Assembly (NCBI GenBank): GCA_009773645.1
Contig: WSYB01000008.1
Location: 1-64,000, forward strand
Source of the DNA: Geobacteraceae bacterium
Lineage (GTDB): Bacteria; Desulfobacterota; Desulfuromonadia; Geobacterales; Geobacteraceae
DNA length: 64,000 nt
Direction of reading: 5' to 3'
Below, one piece after another: positions 32,183 through 40,796 of the stretch. Within the stretch, counting starts at the first letter, position 1. Each line of letters starts with the position of its first letter. The notes beneath the pieces were generated by a model that did not search any database, was not told the DNA's origin, and worked only from the letters and a program-made list of their open reading frames with translations. The translations under genes were made by a program, and so were the position numbers.

Positions 32183-32827
32183 CTACTTCGGCACCTTCTC
32201 CCAGTCCTCCAGGAACTTCTTGATCCCCGCGTCGGTCAACGGGTGCTTGGCCAGCTGCATGATCACCGAAAAGGGGATGGTGGCGATGTCCGCTCCGATC
32301 AGGGCGGAGTTCAGCACGTGGATCGGGTTTCTGACGCTCGCCACGATGATCTCCGCCTGGTAGCCGTAGTTGTCGAAGATGGTGCGGATATCCTCGATGA
32401 TCCCCATCCCGTCCTGGGAGATGTCGTCCAGCCTGCCAATGAAAGGGGAGACGTAGGTCGCCCCGGCCTTGGCCGCCAGCAGGGCCTGCATTGGGGTGAA
32501 TATGAGGGTAACGTTGGTCTTGATCCCTTCCCCGTGGAGGGTCTTGACTGCCTTCAGCCCTTCCGGGGTCATCGGGACTTTCACCACGATGTTGGGATGG
32601 ATTTTGGCCACCGCTTCGGCTTCCCTGATCATGCCGTCATGGTCCAGTGCGACCACCTCTGCGGAGATGGGGCCGTCGACTATGCCGGTGATCTCTTTGA
32701 TGACGTCCTCAAACTTGCGGCCGGACTTGGCGATGAGGGAAGGGTTCGTCGTCACTCCATCCACCAGCCCAAGCTCGTGGGCCTCCCGTATTTCCTTTAC
32801 ATCCGCGGTGTCAATGAAAAATTTCAT
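32183..32827 (-). CDS. tal: Transaldolase (small TalC-type)
   Basis: This 214-aa single-domain barrel is of the MipB/TalC subfamily. [28 protein letters not shown] is at the start, the Schiff-base Lys lies in NIVVKVPMT near residue 85, and [32 protein letters not shown] follows. This short class acts as transaldolase or fructose-6-phosphate aldolase; the two cannot be separated with certainty by eye, but transaldolase in the non-oxidative pentose phosphate pathway is usual in this lineage. It follows a YHS-like small gene and folK on the same strand. Confidence 0.92.
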   Translation of the reverse strand: MKFFIDTADVKEIREAHELGLVDGVTTNPSLIAKSGRKFEDVIKEITGIVDGPISAEVVALDHDGMIREAEAVAKIHPNIVVKVPMTPEGLKAVKTLHGEGIKTNVTLIFTPMQALLAAKAGATYVSPFIGRLDDISQDGMGIIEDIRTIFDNYGYQAEIIVASVRNPIHVLNSALIGADIATIPFSVIMQLAKHPLTDAGIKKFLEDWEKVPK

Positions 32828-32883
32828 TCTTTACCTCCACATAGAGTTTCTCGTCTGGATTAATGATGATCACAACGGTTCCG

Positions 32884-33135
32884 TCATGATTTGTGCTGTA
32901 GCTGCTCCTGGAATTTATTAAGACATTCCATGGAGCAGAAGTAAATCTTTTCCCCCTCCAGATTCCCCACAACGGCGTCTTCCCCGGCCACATAAACGCC
33001 GCAGACCGGGTCCTTGTGGGTCTCTTCACCCTTCAGGCCGGGGGACTCCCTCCCGCTGACCTCCCTCTGGGCTAAATAACCTTTGACTATCCTGTAACCG
33101 ATATAAATGAGCAGCAGCCAGATCAGCAGTCTCAC
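32884..33135 (-). CDS. Small membrane-anchored YHS/TRASH-like metal-binding protein
   Basis: This 83-aa protein has an N-terminal membrane helix (LLIWLLLIYIGYRIV) and a cytosolic domain with DPVCGVYV and YFCSMECLNKF. The Cys in DPVCG and the CX3C of FCSMEC are the metal-binding pattern of YHS and TRASH domains. Proteins of this size with this layout occur widely in deltaproteobacteria as hypothetical proteins. It lies 9 bp downstream of folK and 56 bp upstream of transaldolase. Metal bound and role are unknown. Confidence 0.75.
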   Translation of the reverse strand: MRLLIWLLLIYIGYRIVKGYLAQREVSGRESPGLKGEETHKDPVCGVYVAGEDAVVGNLEGEKIYFCSMECLNKFQEQLQHKS

Positions 33136-33144
33136 AGTTTCCTC

Positions 33145-33651
33145 CTAAATTTTTGTAACCCGTTCGGTCGCCGGCAGTGATGCCAGCAGGGCGGTTACGC
33201 TCTTATGCAGGAGCGGATGATCGAAGTCGGGGGCGATTTCCGCCAGCGGAACCAGCACGAAACGTCGCTCCTGAAGCCGCGGGTGGGGTAGGGCCAGGTT
33301 TTCATCCGTCACGACGAGATTACCGTAGAAAAGGATATCCAGGTCCATCGGTCGCGGTCCCCAGCGGACCGTCCTGTTGCGGTGAAACACCGCGGTTTCG
33401 ATCCGTTGCAGCTCCCCAAGAAGCTGGAGGGGAGATAGTGCCGTTTCCAGACGGAGGACGGCGTTCAGGAAGTTTTCCTGGGGAACCGGTCCGACCGGGT
33501 CGGTGTCGTAAAAGCCGGACATGGCGGTAATCCTGGAACCGGGGATTTTGCCGATCTCCGCTACCGCCCGTAACAGGTTCAGCTCCCGGTCCCCCTGGTT
33601 TGAACCTAATGCTATAAATACGTCGGGTTCCACCGGAAGATTAGAGCACAA
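33145..33651 (-). CDS. folK: 6-hydroxymethyl-7,8-dihydropterin pyrophosphokinase FolK
   Basis: This 168-aa protein has the HPPK motifs FIALGSNQGDRELNL at the start, FYDTDPVGPVPQENFLNAV near residue 45, and the signature RWGPRPMDLDILFYG near 98 with the two Mg-binding Asp residues. LPHPRLQERRFVLVPLAEIAPDF follows. It transfers pyrophosphate in folate synthesis. The start is uncertain: TTG at 33651 gives the full domain, and no strong ribosome binding site was found for it or for the internal GTG at 33633. Confidence 0.92.
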   Translation of the reverse strand: MCSNLPVEPDVFIALGSNQGDRELNLLRAVAEIGKIPGSRITAMSGFYDTDPVGPVPQENFLNAVLRLETALSPLQLLGELQRIETAVFHRNRTVRWGPRPMDLDILFYGNLVVTDENLALPHPRLQERRFVLVPLAEIAPDFDHPLLHKSVTALLASLPATERVTKI

Positions 33652-33769
33652 AACGGGTTTTATTTCAACCTCCCCGGCGTCGGGCCGGATTTAAATTTCC
33701 TGTCGGTTGACCCCCTGCCGATTCAGTGGTATTAATTTTTCTAACAGGCTGCTAAAAAACCATGCGGGC

Positions 33770-34612
33770 ATGGCCATGTTCTTTAGACTCCCTTTTTTCA
33801 CAATTCTGTTTCTTATCTGCTTCGCAGTACCCGCGTCGGCAGTGGCAGCGGCCGATCCGTTCCCGCGGGTGGCGACCTCGTATTTCCTGAAAATTCAGGG
33901 GAACACCGTGTGGTCCCACAACCCGGACAAGCGGCTGGCGCCTGCAAGCCTGACCAAAATCATGACGGCGCTTCTTACCCTTGAGCATGGCGGGCTGGAT
34001 GACGTGGTGACCGTGAGCAGGAACGCTACCGCCGAGACCGGGACGCGTATCGGCCTGCGCGCCGGGTATAAGATGCGGGTAAGGGACCTCCTTGCCGCTG
34101 CCCTCCTGCAGTCGGCCAACGACGCCTGTCATGCCCTTGCCGACCATGTGGGGAAAGACGAGAAGCGGTTTGTCGTCCTGATGAACGCCCGCTCGAAAGA
34201 ACTGGGCCTGCGCGATACCCGTTTTTCCAACGCCTGTGGTCACGACCACCCCCGGCATTATTCCAGCGCCCATGACCTCGCTATTCTGGCCGAAACCGCC
34301 TTGAAAGACCCAACGTTTCAGCGACTGGTCTCCCTGGAACAGTTAGACGTTCAGACGGTGAACGGGAAACGGACCTTTCACCTCCGCAACAAGAACGAGC
34401 TGATCGGCCGTTATCAGGGCGTTGTCGGGGTGAAAACGGGCTACACCGAAAAGGCCGGCAGATGCCTGATAGCCCTTGCGGAACGAGACGGCGTGCAGGT
34501 GCTGCTGGTCCTCCTGCATGCGCGTAACCGCTGGAAGAACGCGGACGCCATGCTGGACCGGGCGTTCAGCCTTGCTGCTGAAACCGTGCCTGGAGTGGAG
34601 CCTGAAAAGTGA
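33770..34612 (+). CDS. D-alanyl-D-alanine carboxypeptidase (peptidase S11, PBP5-like)
   Basis: This protein is 280 aa with a signal peptide (about residues 1-27). Catalytic motifs are all present: Ser60-Leu-Thr-Lys63 (SXXK), Ser115-Ala-Asn117 (SXN) and KTG near residue 225 in GVKTGYTEKAG. It trims the terminal D-Ala of peptidoglycan stem peptides in the periplasm. It lacks the long C-terminal domain and amphipathic anchor of E. coli PBP5, so it is probably soluble or loosely attached. The ATG at 33770 is chosen because the signal peptide begins there; longer forms add non-signal residues. Confidence 0.9.
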   Translation: MAMFFRLPFFTILFLICFAVPASAVAAADPFPRVATSYFLKIQGNTVWSHNPDKRLAPASLTKIMTALLTLEHGGLDDVVTVSRNATAETGTRIGLRAGYKMRVRDLLAAALLQSANDACHALADHVGKDEKRFVVLMNARSKELGLRDTRFSNACGHDHPRHYSSAHDLAILAETALKDPTFQRLVSLEQLDVQTVNGKRTFHLRNKNELIGRYQGVVGVKTGYTEKAGRCLIALAERDGVQVLLVLLHARNRWKNADAMLDRAFSLAAETVPGVEPEK

Positions 34613-34659
34613 TGAGATTTTGGCGAGGAAGCCGGAAAGAAAGAGGATTTGAGGTACAA

Positions 34660-34857
34660 CTATTCCAGTTTCCCCATCACGTTCCGCGCCAGGGGAATGG
34701 TGCTGATCGCCCCGACCAGGAAGAGGGTCCATCCGACCGCTTTACGCTCTTCCCTGCTCAGCTTGTCCGCAAGGAGCAGGGCGATCCCCGCCCCCAGCGC
34801 ACCGCGCGTGCCTGCTATCAGCGCAAGTTCCGGCAATGTCAGTTTGGCTTCCTTCAT
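34660..34857 (-). CDS. Small hydrophobic protein, conserved-looking hypothetical
   Basis: This 65-aa protein has two predicted membrane segments, LALIAGTRGALGAGIALLLAD and AVGWTLFLVGAISTIPLA, joined by a charged turn (KLSREERKA). GGAGG lies just upstream of its ATG, so it is likely translated. It is convergent with the carboxypeptidase gene. I do not recognise a named family. Confidence 0.65.
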   Translation of the reverse strand: MKEAKLTLPELALIAGTRGALGAGIALLLADKLSREERKAVGWTLFLVGAISTIPLARNVMGKLE

Positions 34858-35056
34858 GCTGCCTCCAATTCAGTAATATGTGGTTGCAGATTAAAATAAT
34901 CTACCATATCTTTTTAAAAAACATAGCCCAAATTCAATGCAAATGCCCACGGTCTTGAAAAAGACCCCATAGTAAGGGTTGAAGGTCCAGTTTCCCGCAT
35001 TATAATGAATAAGCAGCGGCCGAAGCGCTGCGCAATTCCATAGTCCGAGGTTATCC

Positions 35057-38008
35057 ATGGTGACGGGTGCCGAGCAGGGAAGAATCGTCGAGAAGGGGCT
35101 GGAGATCTTCCGCCTCATGGAGGCGGAGCCGCCGGTGGTGTTTGACAAGCGGCGCTGGGCGGGGGAGCTGATGGACCTGGCCATGCGTGACCCCTCGCTG
35201 AAGGTGCAACTGTTCCGCTTCATCGACGTCTTCCCCACCCTGACCACGCCGGAGCTGGTGGCGCAGCACCTGAAGGAGTACTTCTTAACCTCGGAGGCCC
35301 ATCTCCCCGACTTCGTGCACAAGCTGCTTGCCGGAGCCTCTTCCGGTCTGGCGGCCAGCCTCACCGCCCTCCTGTTGAAGAAAAACATCGTCTCCTTTTC
35401 CCGCACCTTCATCGCCGGCGAGTCGCCGGCTGACGCGATCAAGCCCCTGAAGAGAATCTGGGACGGTGGAAAGACCTTTACGGTCGACATTCTCGGCGAG
35501 ACGGCCCTGTCGGAAAAGGAGGCGGCCCATTATCACGATATCTACCTTGCCCTCGTCGAGTTGCTGGCAAGGGAGACGGCCGGCTGGCGCACTCAGGCGC
35601 CGGAACGGGAGCGCTCCTTTCCCCGCGTGAATGTCTCGGTGAAGCTAAGTTCCCTCTACTCGCGAATCGGGCCTCTCAACTATGAGGACAGCGTAACGCA
35701 GGCGAAGGAGCGGCTCCGTTTGATCTTCCGCAGGGCGCGTGAGACCGGCGCCTTCGTCAACCTGGACATGGAGATGTACAGCCTGAAAAACATCACCCTC
35801 GATGTCTTTACGGAGCTTCTGGATGAGGCGGAGTTCAAGGGGTGGGAAGGCGCCGGAATTGCCCTGCAGGCCTATCTGAAGGATACCGGGGAGGACCTGC
35901 TGCGGCTCGTTGGCTGGGCGAGGGGGGGTGGCCGGCGGATCACCGTGCGCCTGGTAAAGGGGGCTTACTGGGAGTACGAGACCGTCAATGCTGCGCAGAA
36001 GGGGTGGCGGTCACCGGTTTTCGAGCACAAGGCCCATACCGACTGGAATTTTGAGCGCTGCGCTGAGCTTATGCTTGCTAGCAACGACTGCATCACGTCC
36101 GCCTTCGGCACCCACAACGTCCGCTCCATCGCCTTTGTCCTGGAGGCTGCCAAGAGGCTCGGAGTAACGGCGGAGCGCTTGGAGTTCCAGATGCTCTACG
36201 GCATGGCCGAACCGATCAAGGGCGCGCTGCACAGGATGGGGCAGGTGGTCCGGGAATACGCGCCGGTCGGCGAGCTTCTGCCGGGGATGGCCTATCTGGT
36301 CCGGCGGCTTCTGGAGAATACCTCCAACGAGGGATTTCTGCGCAGGACCTTCGTTGAGAACGTCCAGCGCGAGGCGTTGCTGGCAGCGCCAGAGCCGTGG
36401 CCGGGGGAGCCGCCGCCGCAAAGCCCTTCCGGCATAGGGCCGTTTACCAATGAGCCCCCCCTGGACTTTTCCGTCATTGCGGACCGGATTGCCTGCCGGG
36501 CGGCCATCACCAAGGTGCGGGAAAAACTGGGCCGGGACTACCCGGCGATCATCGACGGAAAGGAGTATCTGACCGATGATCTGGTTGTCTCCGTCAATCC
36601 GGCCCGACCGGAAGAGGCGGTGGGGCGGTTTGCCGGGGTTTCCCCGGAATTGGTGGATCGGGCGGTGGCTTCTGCCCGCAAGGCGCAGAAAGCATGGGGG
36701 AGAAAGAGCCCGGAGGAGCGCGCCGAGGTTCTGTTTAGGGCCGCAGCGCTGGCCCGTGAGAGAAGACACAAGCTCTTGGCCTGGCAGGTGGTTGAGACCG
36801 GCAAGAACTGGGCGGAGGCGGACGCCGACGTCGCCGAGGCGATCGATTACCTGGAATACTACGGCCGGGAGGCACTCCGGCTTGGAACGCCGCTGAAGCT
36901 TGGCGACGTCCCCGGCGAGGAGAACCGCTACCATTACCTGCCGCGGGGGGTTGGGGTGGTGATCGCACCGTGGAATTTCCCCCTTGCCATCTCAATGGGG
37001 ATGGTGTCGGCGGCACTGGTGGCCGGAAACGCCGTTCTCTACAAACCGTCGAGCCTCTCGGTGGTGAACGGCTGGCAGGTTTTCACCATTCTCAGGGAAG
37101 CGGGGGTGCCGGACGGGGTCCTCAACTTCATCCCCGGCCGGGGTGAGGCGGTGGGAAACTACCTGGTGCGGCATCGGGAGGTGAATATTATCGCCTTTAC
37201 CGGCTCTCGCGAGGTGGGGCTCAAAATTATGGAGCAGGCGGCCAGAACCGGACCGGGGCAGATGGGGGTCAAGCGGGTTATCACCGAGATGGGAGGAAAG
37301 AACGCCATCATCGTCGATGCCGACGCCGATCTGGATCAGGCGGTGGCCGGGGTAATCCAGTCGGCGTTCGGCTACCAGGGGCAGAAGTGCTCCGCCTGTT
37401 CGCGGGTCATCGTGCTGGCGGGGTGCTACGACCGTTTCATGGAGCGTTTCGTGGAGGCGGTCAGGGGGATTGCGGTCGGCCCCCCGGAAGACCCGGCCTG
37501 CTTTATGGGGCCGCTCATCGATGATAAGGCGAAGGTAAAGGTATCGGGGTACGTCGAGCTGGGAAGAAAAGAGGGGAAGGTCATGGGGGAGGCGCCGGTA
37601 CCGGAAAGCGGCTACTACGTGCCGCCGGTGGTGGTTGCCGATCTGCCGCGCGATTCACGGCTTCTTCGGGAGGAGATATTCGGGCCGCTCCTGGCGGTGA
37701 TCAAGGTGCGGGACATGGACGAGGCGCTGGAAAGGGCCAATGAAACCGACTATGCCCTGACCGGCGGACTCTATTCCCGCAGTCCGGCCACCATCGGGCG
37801 CGTCAGGGAAGAGTTCGGCGTGGGGAATCTCTACATCAACCGCCCCATCACCGGCGCAATAGTAGGCCGCCAGCCCTTCGGCGGTTTCAGGATGTCGGGG
37901 GTCGGCTCCAAGGCGGGGGGACCGGACTACCTCCTCCAGTTCCTGGAGCCGCGGGTGGTGACGGAGAACACCATGCGGAGGGGGTTTACGCCGGAGGTGA
38001 TTGCGTAG
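35057..38008 (+). CDS. putA: Bifunctional proline dehydrogenase / glutamate-semialdehyde dehydrogenase (PutA-type)
   Basis: This protein is 983 aa. Residues ~1-460 are a proline dehydrogenase barrel (VNVSVKLSSLYSRIGPLNYED; AYLKDTGEDLLRLVGWA; RLVKGAYWEYE; FGTHNVRSIAFVLEAA; EFQMLYGMAEPIK). Residues ~500-975 are an aldehyde dehydrogenase with Glu in TEMGGKNAI and the nucleophile Cys in YQGQKCSACSR. It oxidises proline to glutamate, channelling the intermediate, and passes electrons to quinone. There is no N-terminal RHH DNA-binding domain, so unlike E. coli PutA it is not a repressor. ATG at 35057 has GAGG upstream. It is transcribed alone. Confidence 0.94.
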   Translation: MVTGAEQGRIVEKGLEIFRLMEAEPPVVFDKRRWAGELMDLAMRDPSLKVQLFRFIDVFPTLTTPELVAQHLKEYFLTSEAHLPDFVHKLLAGASSGLAASLTALLLKKNIVSFSRTFIAGESPADAIKPLKRIWDGGKTFTVDILGETALSEKEAAHYHDIYLALVELLARETAGWRTQAPERERSFPRVNVSVKLSSLYSRIGPLNYEDSVTQAKERLRLIFRRARETGAFVNLDMEMYSLKNITLDVFTELLDEAEFKGWEGAGIALQAYLKDTGEDLLRLVGWARGGGRRITVRLVKGAYWEYETVNAAQKGWRSPVFEHKAHTDWNFERCAELMLASNDCITSAFGTHNVRSIAFVLEAAKRLGVTAERLEFQMLYGMAEPIKGALHRMGQVVREYAPVGELLPGMAYLVRRLLENTSNEGFLRRTFVENVQREALLAAPEPWPGEPPPQSPSGIGPFTNEPPLDFSVIADRIACRAAITKVREKLGRDYPAIIDGKEYLTDDLVVSVNPARPEEAVGRFAGVSPELVDRAVASARKAQKAWGRKSPEERAEVLFRAAALARERRHKLLAWQVVETGKNWAEADADVAEAIDYLEYYGREALRLGTPLKLGDVPGEENRYHYLPRGVGVVIAPWNFPLAISMGMVSAALVAGNAVLYKPSSLSVVNGWQVFTILREAGVPDGVLNFIPGRGEAVGNYLVRHREVNIIAFTGSREVGLKIMEQAARTGPGQMGVKRVITEMGGKNAIIVDADADLDQAVAGVIQSAFGYQGQKCSACSRVIVLAGCYDRFMERFVEAVRGIAVGPPEDPACFMGPLIDDKAKVKVSGYVELGRKEGKVMGEAPVPESGYYVPPVVVADLPRDSRLLREEIFGPLLAVIKVRDMDEALERANETDYALTGGLYSRSPATIGRVREEFGVGNLYINRPITGAIVGRQPFGGFRMSGVGSKAGGPDYLLQFLEPRVVTENTMRRGFTPEVIA

Positions 38009-38021
38009 GCAGCTCTGGTAA

Positions 38022-38453
38022 TCAAATATCGAGAATAACGGTTGCCTTCCATCCTTCCTCAGTTTGTTCCACCTTGAAGCGATGGAGTGTCACCGCTTTT
38101 ACATCCGCACTAAGGGCGTGCCTTGCCGGGTTGAGCTCTTCGCCGCAGGCAACGGAATGAAGGGTGAAAAGCGAGGGGTGGCGGGTGATGGTGACCGACT
38201 CGACCCGCAAGAGGAGCCTCTCGGCGTCCTTGTAAAAGATCAGCTCGTTGAGAAACTTGAAGAGGAGAATGTCCAGCGCGTCGTGTTCCACCTCCAGGCG
38301 TATCTCCCGGTCCCTGTGAATCGTGGCCAGCTCTTCCACCATGACGTTCATGGTGGCGTCGGCAGCGGCGATGAACATCTCCTCCACGGTGGTTCCCCAG
38401 GCCTCAAAGGCCGCGTCGGCCAGGGCTATGTCTTCCAGGTATCTATAGGGCAT
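38022..38453 (-). CDS. Archease
   Basis: This 143-aa protein has YLEDIALADAAFEAWGTTVEEMF at the start (Asp ligands for the metal site) and DALDILLFKFLNELIFYKDAERLLL in the middle, as in archease. The C-terminus EGWKATVILDI completes the fold. Archease activates RtcB by speeding its guanylylation. The rtcB gene lies directly upstream on the same strand, separated by a heptanucleotide repeat array, which supports the pairing. Confidence 0.9.
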   Translation of the reverse strand: MPYRYLEDIALADAAFEAWGTTVEEMFIAAADATMNVMVEELATIHRDREIRLEVEHDALDILLFKFLNELIFYKDAERLLLRVESVTITRHPSLFTLHSVACGEELNPARHALSADVKAVTLHRFKVEQTEEGWKATVILDI

Positions 38454-38460
38454 CTTCTCT

Positions 38461-38572
38461 CCAGGTTCAAGGTTCTAAGTTCCAGGTTCAACGTTGATAA
38501 CCTGAAACCTGGAACCTTGAACGTAGAACGTAGAACGTAGAACGTAGAACGTAGAACGTAGAACGTAGAACC
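38461..38572. repeat. Heptanucleotide array with orientation switch
   Basis: Five 7-bp units ending in GTT (CCAGGTT, CAAGGTT, CTAAGTT, CCAGGTT, CAACGTT) are followed by GAT. Then units beginning with AAC follow: AACCTGA, AACCTGG, AACCTTG and seven exact AACGTAG (38520-38568). The second set is the reverse complement of the first type, so the array can fold into a long hairpin between rtcB and archease. Confidence 0.85.
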
Positions 38573-38577
38573 GCCTT

Positions 38578-40035
38578 TCATCCCTTCACGTTTCCTATCG
38601 GCACGAGTTTCACCACCCGTCTGCTCAAGCCGGCCAGTTCGGTGGCCTCAACCACCTCATCGATGTTTTTGTAGGCGGCGCCGGCTTCTTCGGCCAACCC
38701 ACCCCAGGAAACACTCTTCACGTAAATACCGCGTGCCTCCATTTCCCGCTGGAGCTTTTCCCCGCGGAACTGCCTCTTGGCCTGGTGACGGCTCATGGTC
38801 CGGCCGCTGCCGTGGGCGGTGGTGTAAAAGGACTGGTCGCCGCTCTTGACCCCTGCCAGAAGGTATGAGCCGGTTTCCATGCTCCCGCCGATGATGACCG
38901 GCTGGCCGGTCTCCCGGTAGCATTCAGGCAGCCCTTCCATGCCGGGGCCGAAAGCCCTGGTCGCCCCTTTGCGGTGCATGAGAAGTTCCCGTTTCTGGCC
39001 GTCCACCAGATGTTTTTCCAGCTTGGCGGTGTTGTGGGCTACGTCATAGACCATGTTCATCCCCAGGTCCGTGGGATCACGGCTGAATACGTCGGCAAAC
39101 ACTTCGCGGATGCGGTGGAGAATCACCTGGCGGTTGGCAAACGCCATGTTGACCGCGCACTTCATGGCGGCAAAATAGTCCTGTCCTTCCCGTGAGCGGA
39201 ATGGCGCGCAGGCGAGCTCCCGGTCGCCCACCCTGATGCCGTACTTCCGTTCCATCACAGCCAGGAAGGTCTGGAGGTAGTCGGTCGCCACCTGATGGCC
39301 GAAGCCGCGGCTGCCGCAGTGGAACATGACCACCACCTGGTCCGGCAGGGTGATGCCGAAGGCGCGGGCCGTCTCCTCGTCGAAGATGTTCCCCGGCTTG
39401 GCTACCTGGATTTCCAGATAGTGGTTCCCGCTCCCCAGGGTGCCGAGCTGGTTGTATCCCCGTTCAATGGCCTTGACGGTGATCTTGGACGCATCCGCCC
39501 CTTCGAAGCACCCCCCTTCCTCCGTCATCGCCAGGTCTTCCGGCCAGGCATAGCCGTGGTGCTGGCACCATCGCGACCCCTGTTCCACCACACGGCAGAA
39601 CTCGTCATGGGAAACTTTCACGAAGCCGTGGCTTCCCACCCCGGCGGGAACCCGGTAGTAGAGACGGTCCACCAGTTGATGGAGGCGGGGCTTGACCTCG
39701 TCATAGGTGAGGTTGGTCAGGACCAGCCGCATGCCGCAGTTGATGTCGAAACCGATCCCTCCCGGCGAGATCACTCCCTTTTCCGGGTCCATGGCTGCGG
39801 TGCCGCCGATGGGAAAGCCGTATCCCCAGTGCCCGTCCGGCATGCAGTAGGCGTATTTGACGATCCCCGGCAGGCAGGCGACGTTGGTGACCTGGTCGAA
39901 CACGCCGGCGTCCATCTCGTGCATCAGCTTTTCAGTGGCAAAGATGCGGGCGGGGACCTGCATCCCCTCTTTATAGGAGGTCGGGAGTTCCCAGACCGTG
40001 TCTGATATCCGCTTTATTTCCGAAGGCATTGGCAT
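38578..40035 (-). CDS. rtcB: RNA ligase RtcB (tRNA-splicing / RNA repair ligase)
   Basis: This 485-aa protein is of usual length. Metal and guanylate-binding motifs are visible: GGIGFDINCGMRL near residue 90 (Asp and Cys ligands), LGSGNHYLEIQ near 200, FHCGSRGFGHQ near 235, and the guanylylated His region HGSGRTMSRHQAKRQF near 405. RtcB joins 2',3'-cyclic phosphate or 3'-phosphate ends to 5'-OH RNA ends with GTP and Mn(II). Partnered by archease downstream. No RtcR-type sigma-54 activator is present in the window, so control must differ from the E. coli rtcBA system or lie elsewhere. Confidence 0.95.
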   Translation of the reverse strand: MPMPSEIKRISDTVWELPTSYKEGMQVPARIFATEKLMHEMDAGVFDQVTNVACLPGIVKYAYCMPDGHWGYGFPIGGTAAMDPEKGVISPGGIGFDINCGMRLVLTNLTYDEVKPRLHQLVDRLYYRVPAGVGSHGFVKVSHDEFCRVVEQGSRWCQHHGYAWPEDLAMTEEGGCFEGADASKITVKAIERGYNQLGTLGSGNHYLEIQVAKPGNIFDEETARAFGITLPDQVVVMFHCGSRGFGHQVATDYLQTFLAVMERKYGIRVGDRELACAPFRSREGQDYFAAMKCAVNMAFANRQVILHRIREVFADVFSRDPTDLGMNMVYDVAHNTAKLEKHLVDGQKRELLMHRKGATRAFGPGMEGLPECYRETGQPVIIGGSMETGSYLLAGVKSGDQSFYTTAHGSGRTMSRHQAKRQFRGEKLQREMEARGIYVKSVSWGGLAEEAGAAYKNIDEVVEATELAGLSRRVVKLVPIGNVKG

Positions 40036-40284
40036 AACGTATCCTCCTCGACGAAAACCGGCAGCCAGTTAAAACTATAGCACACTTAAAGTTCAGGACA
40101 ACGGACTCTGATTTAAATGGTTTTCATCCGGAATCTCCGGACGGAAACGAATTTCAGGCAATATCTACGAAAGGTTGTCTTTTCCTCCGGGTTTGTTATG
40201 TTTATACCATAAGCAGACAATGAAACCCTTGAAACGTCGGGTTTTTCCTCTGCCGGCTGTTCTTGTCCGCTTTGGGGAGGCGTT

Positions 40285-40686
40285 ATGATCAGGTACATCG
40301 ACGTGAAAAGCCGGGCCAGGACGGAATTCATCGACATCACGACGCAGGTGCAGGATATGGTGAAGAGCACGGGCATCAAGAACGGGATCTGCCACCTGTT
40401 CGTGCTCCACACCACTGCCGGTATCACGGTAAACGAGGGGGCCGACCCCGCCGTGCAGCGGGATATCACGGCATTCCTGAACAAGCTGGTTCCCATGGAT
40501 CCCTATTTCACCCACCGGGAGGGGAATTCCGACGCTCATATCAAATCGACCCTGGTCGGCACGTCCCAGAGCCTGTTCATCGAAAACGCACGACTGGTGC
40601 TCGGCACCTGGCAGGCCATCTACTTCTGCGAATTCGACGGGCCCAGGTCAAGGAAGGTGGCTGTGAAGATAAAGGCCGACGAGTGA
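40285..40686 (+). CDS. yjbQ: YjbQ/UPF0047 family protein (secondary thiamine-phosphate synthase-like)
   Basis: This 133-aa protein carries the family signature CHLFVLHTTAGITVNEGADPAVQRD (near residues 36-60) and YFTHREGNSDAHIKSTLVGTSQ, ending with WQAIYFCEFDGPRSRKV. Members have weak thiamine-phosphate synthase activity and an uncertain main role. It stands alone between rtcB (divergent) and a strong bidirectional terminator. Confidence 0.9.
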   Translation: MIRYIDVKSRARTEFIDITTQVQDMVKSTGIKNGICHLFVLHTTAGITVNEGADPAVQRDITAFLNKLVPMDPYFTHREGNSDAHIKSTLVGTSQSLFIENARLVLGTWQAIYFCEFDGPRSRKVAVKIKADE

Positions 40687-40720
40687 CGGAAGCCGTTTCA
40701 CACGAGCCGGTGCCCGCCAC

Positions 40721-40758
40721 AGAACAACCCCCCTCCGCTTCAGGAGGGGGGTTGTTCT
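40721..40758. terminator. Strong bidirectional terminator
   Basis: A perfect 16-bp stem (40721-40736 with 40743-40758, loop GCTTCA) is rich in C on one arm and G on the other. It lies between the convergent yjbQ and fadL-like genes and can serve both, although T-tracts are interrupted. Confidence 0.8.
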
Positions 40759-40796
40759 GTTTGTGTACCGGATTGTCCTCGTGGTTGATCTTTGGA

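Noticed and set aside
38461-38572. Repeat array considered as a CRISPR
   Set aside because: Units are seven bases with no spacers, and no cas gene is present.
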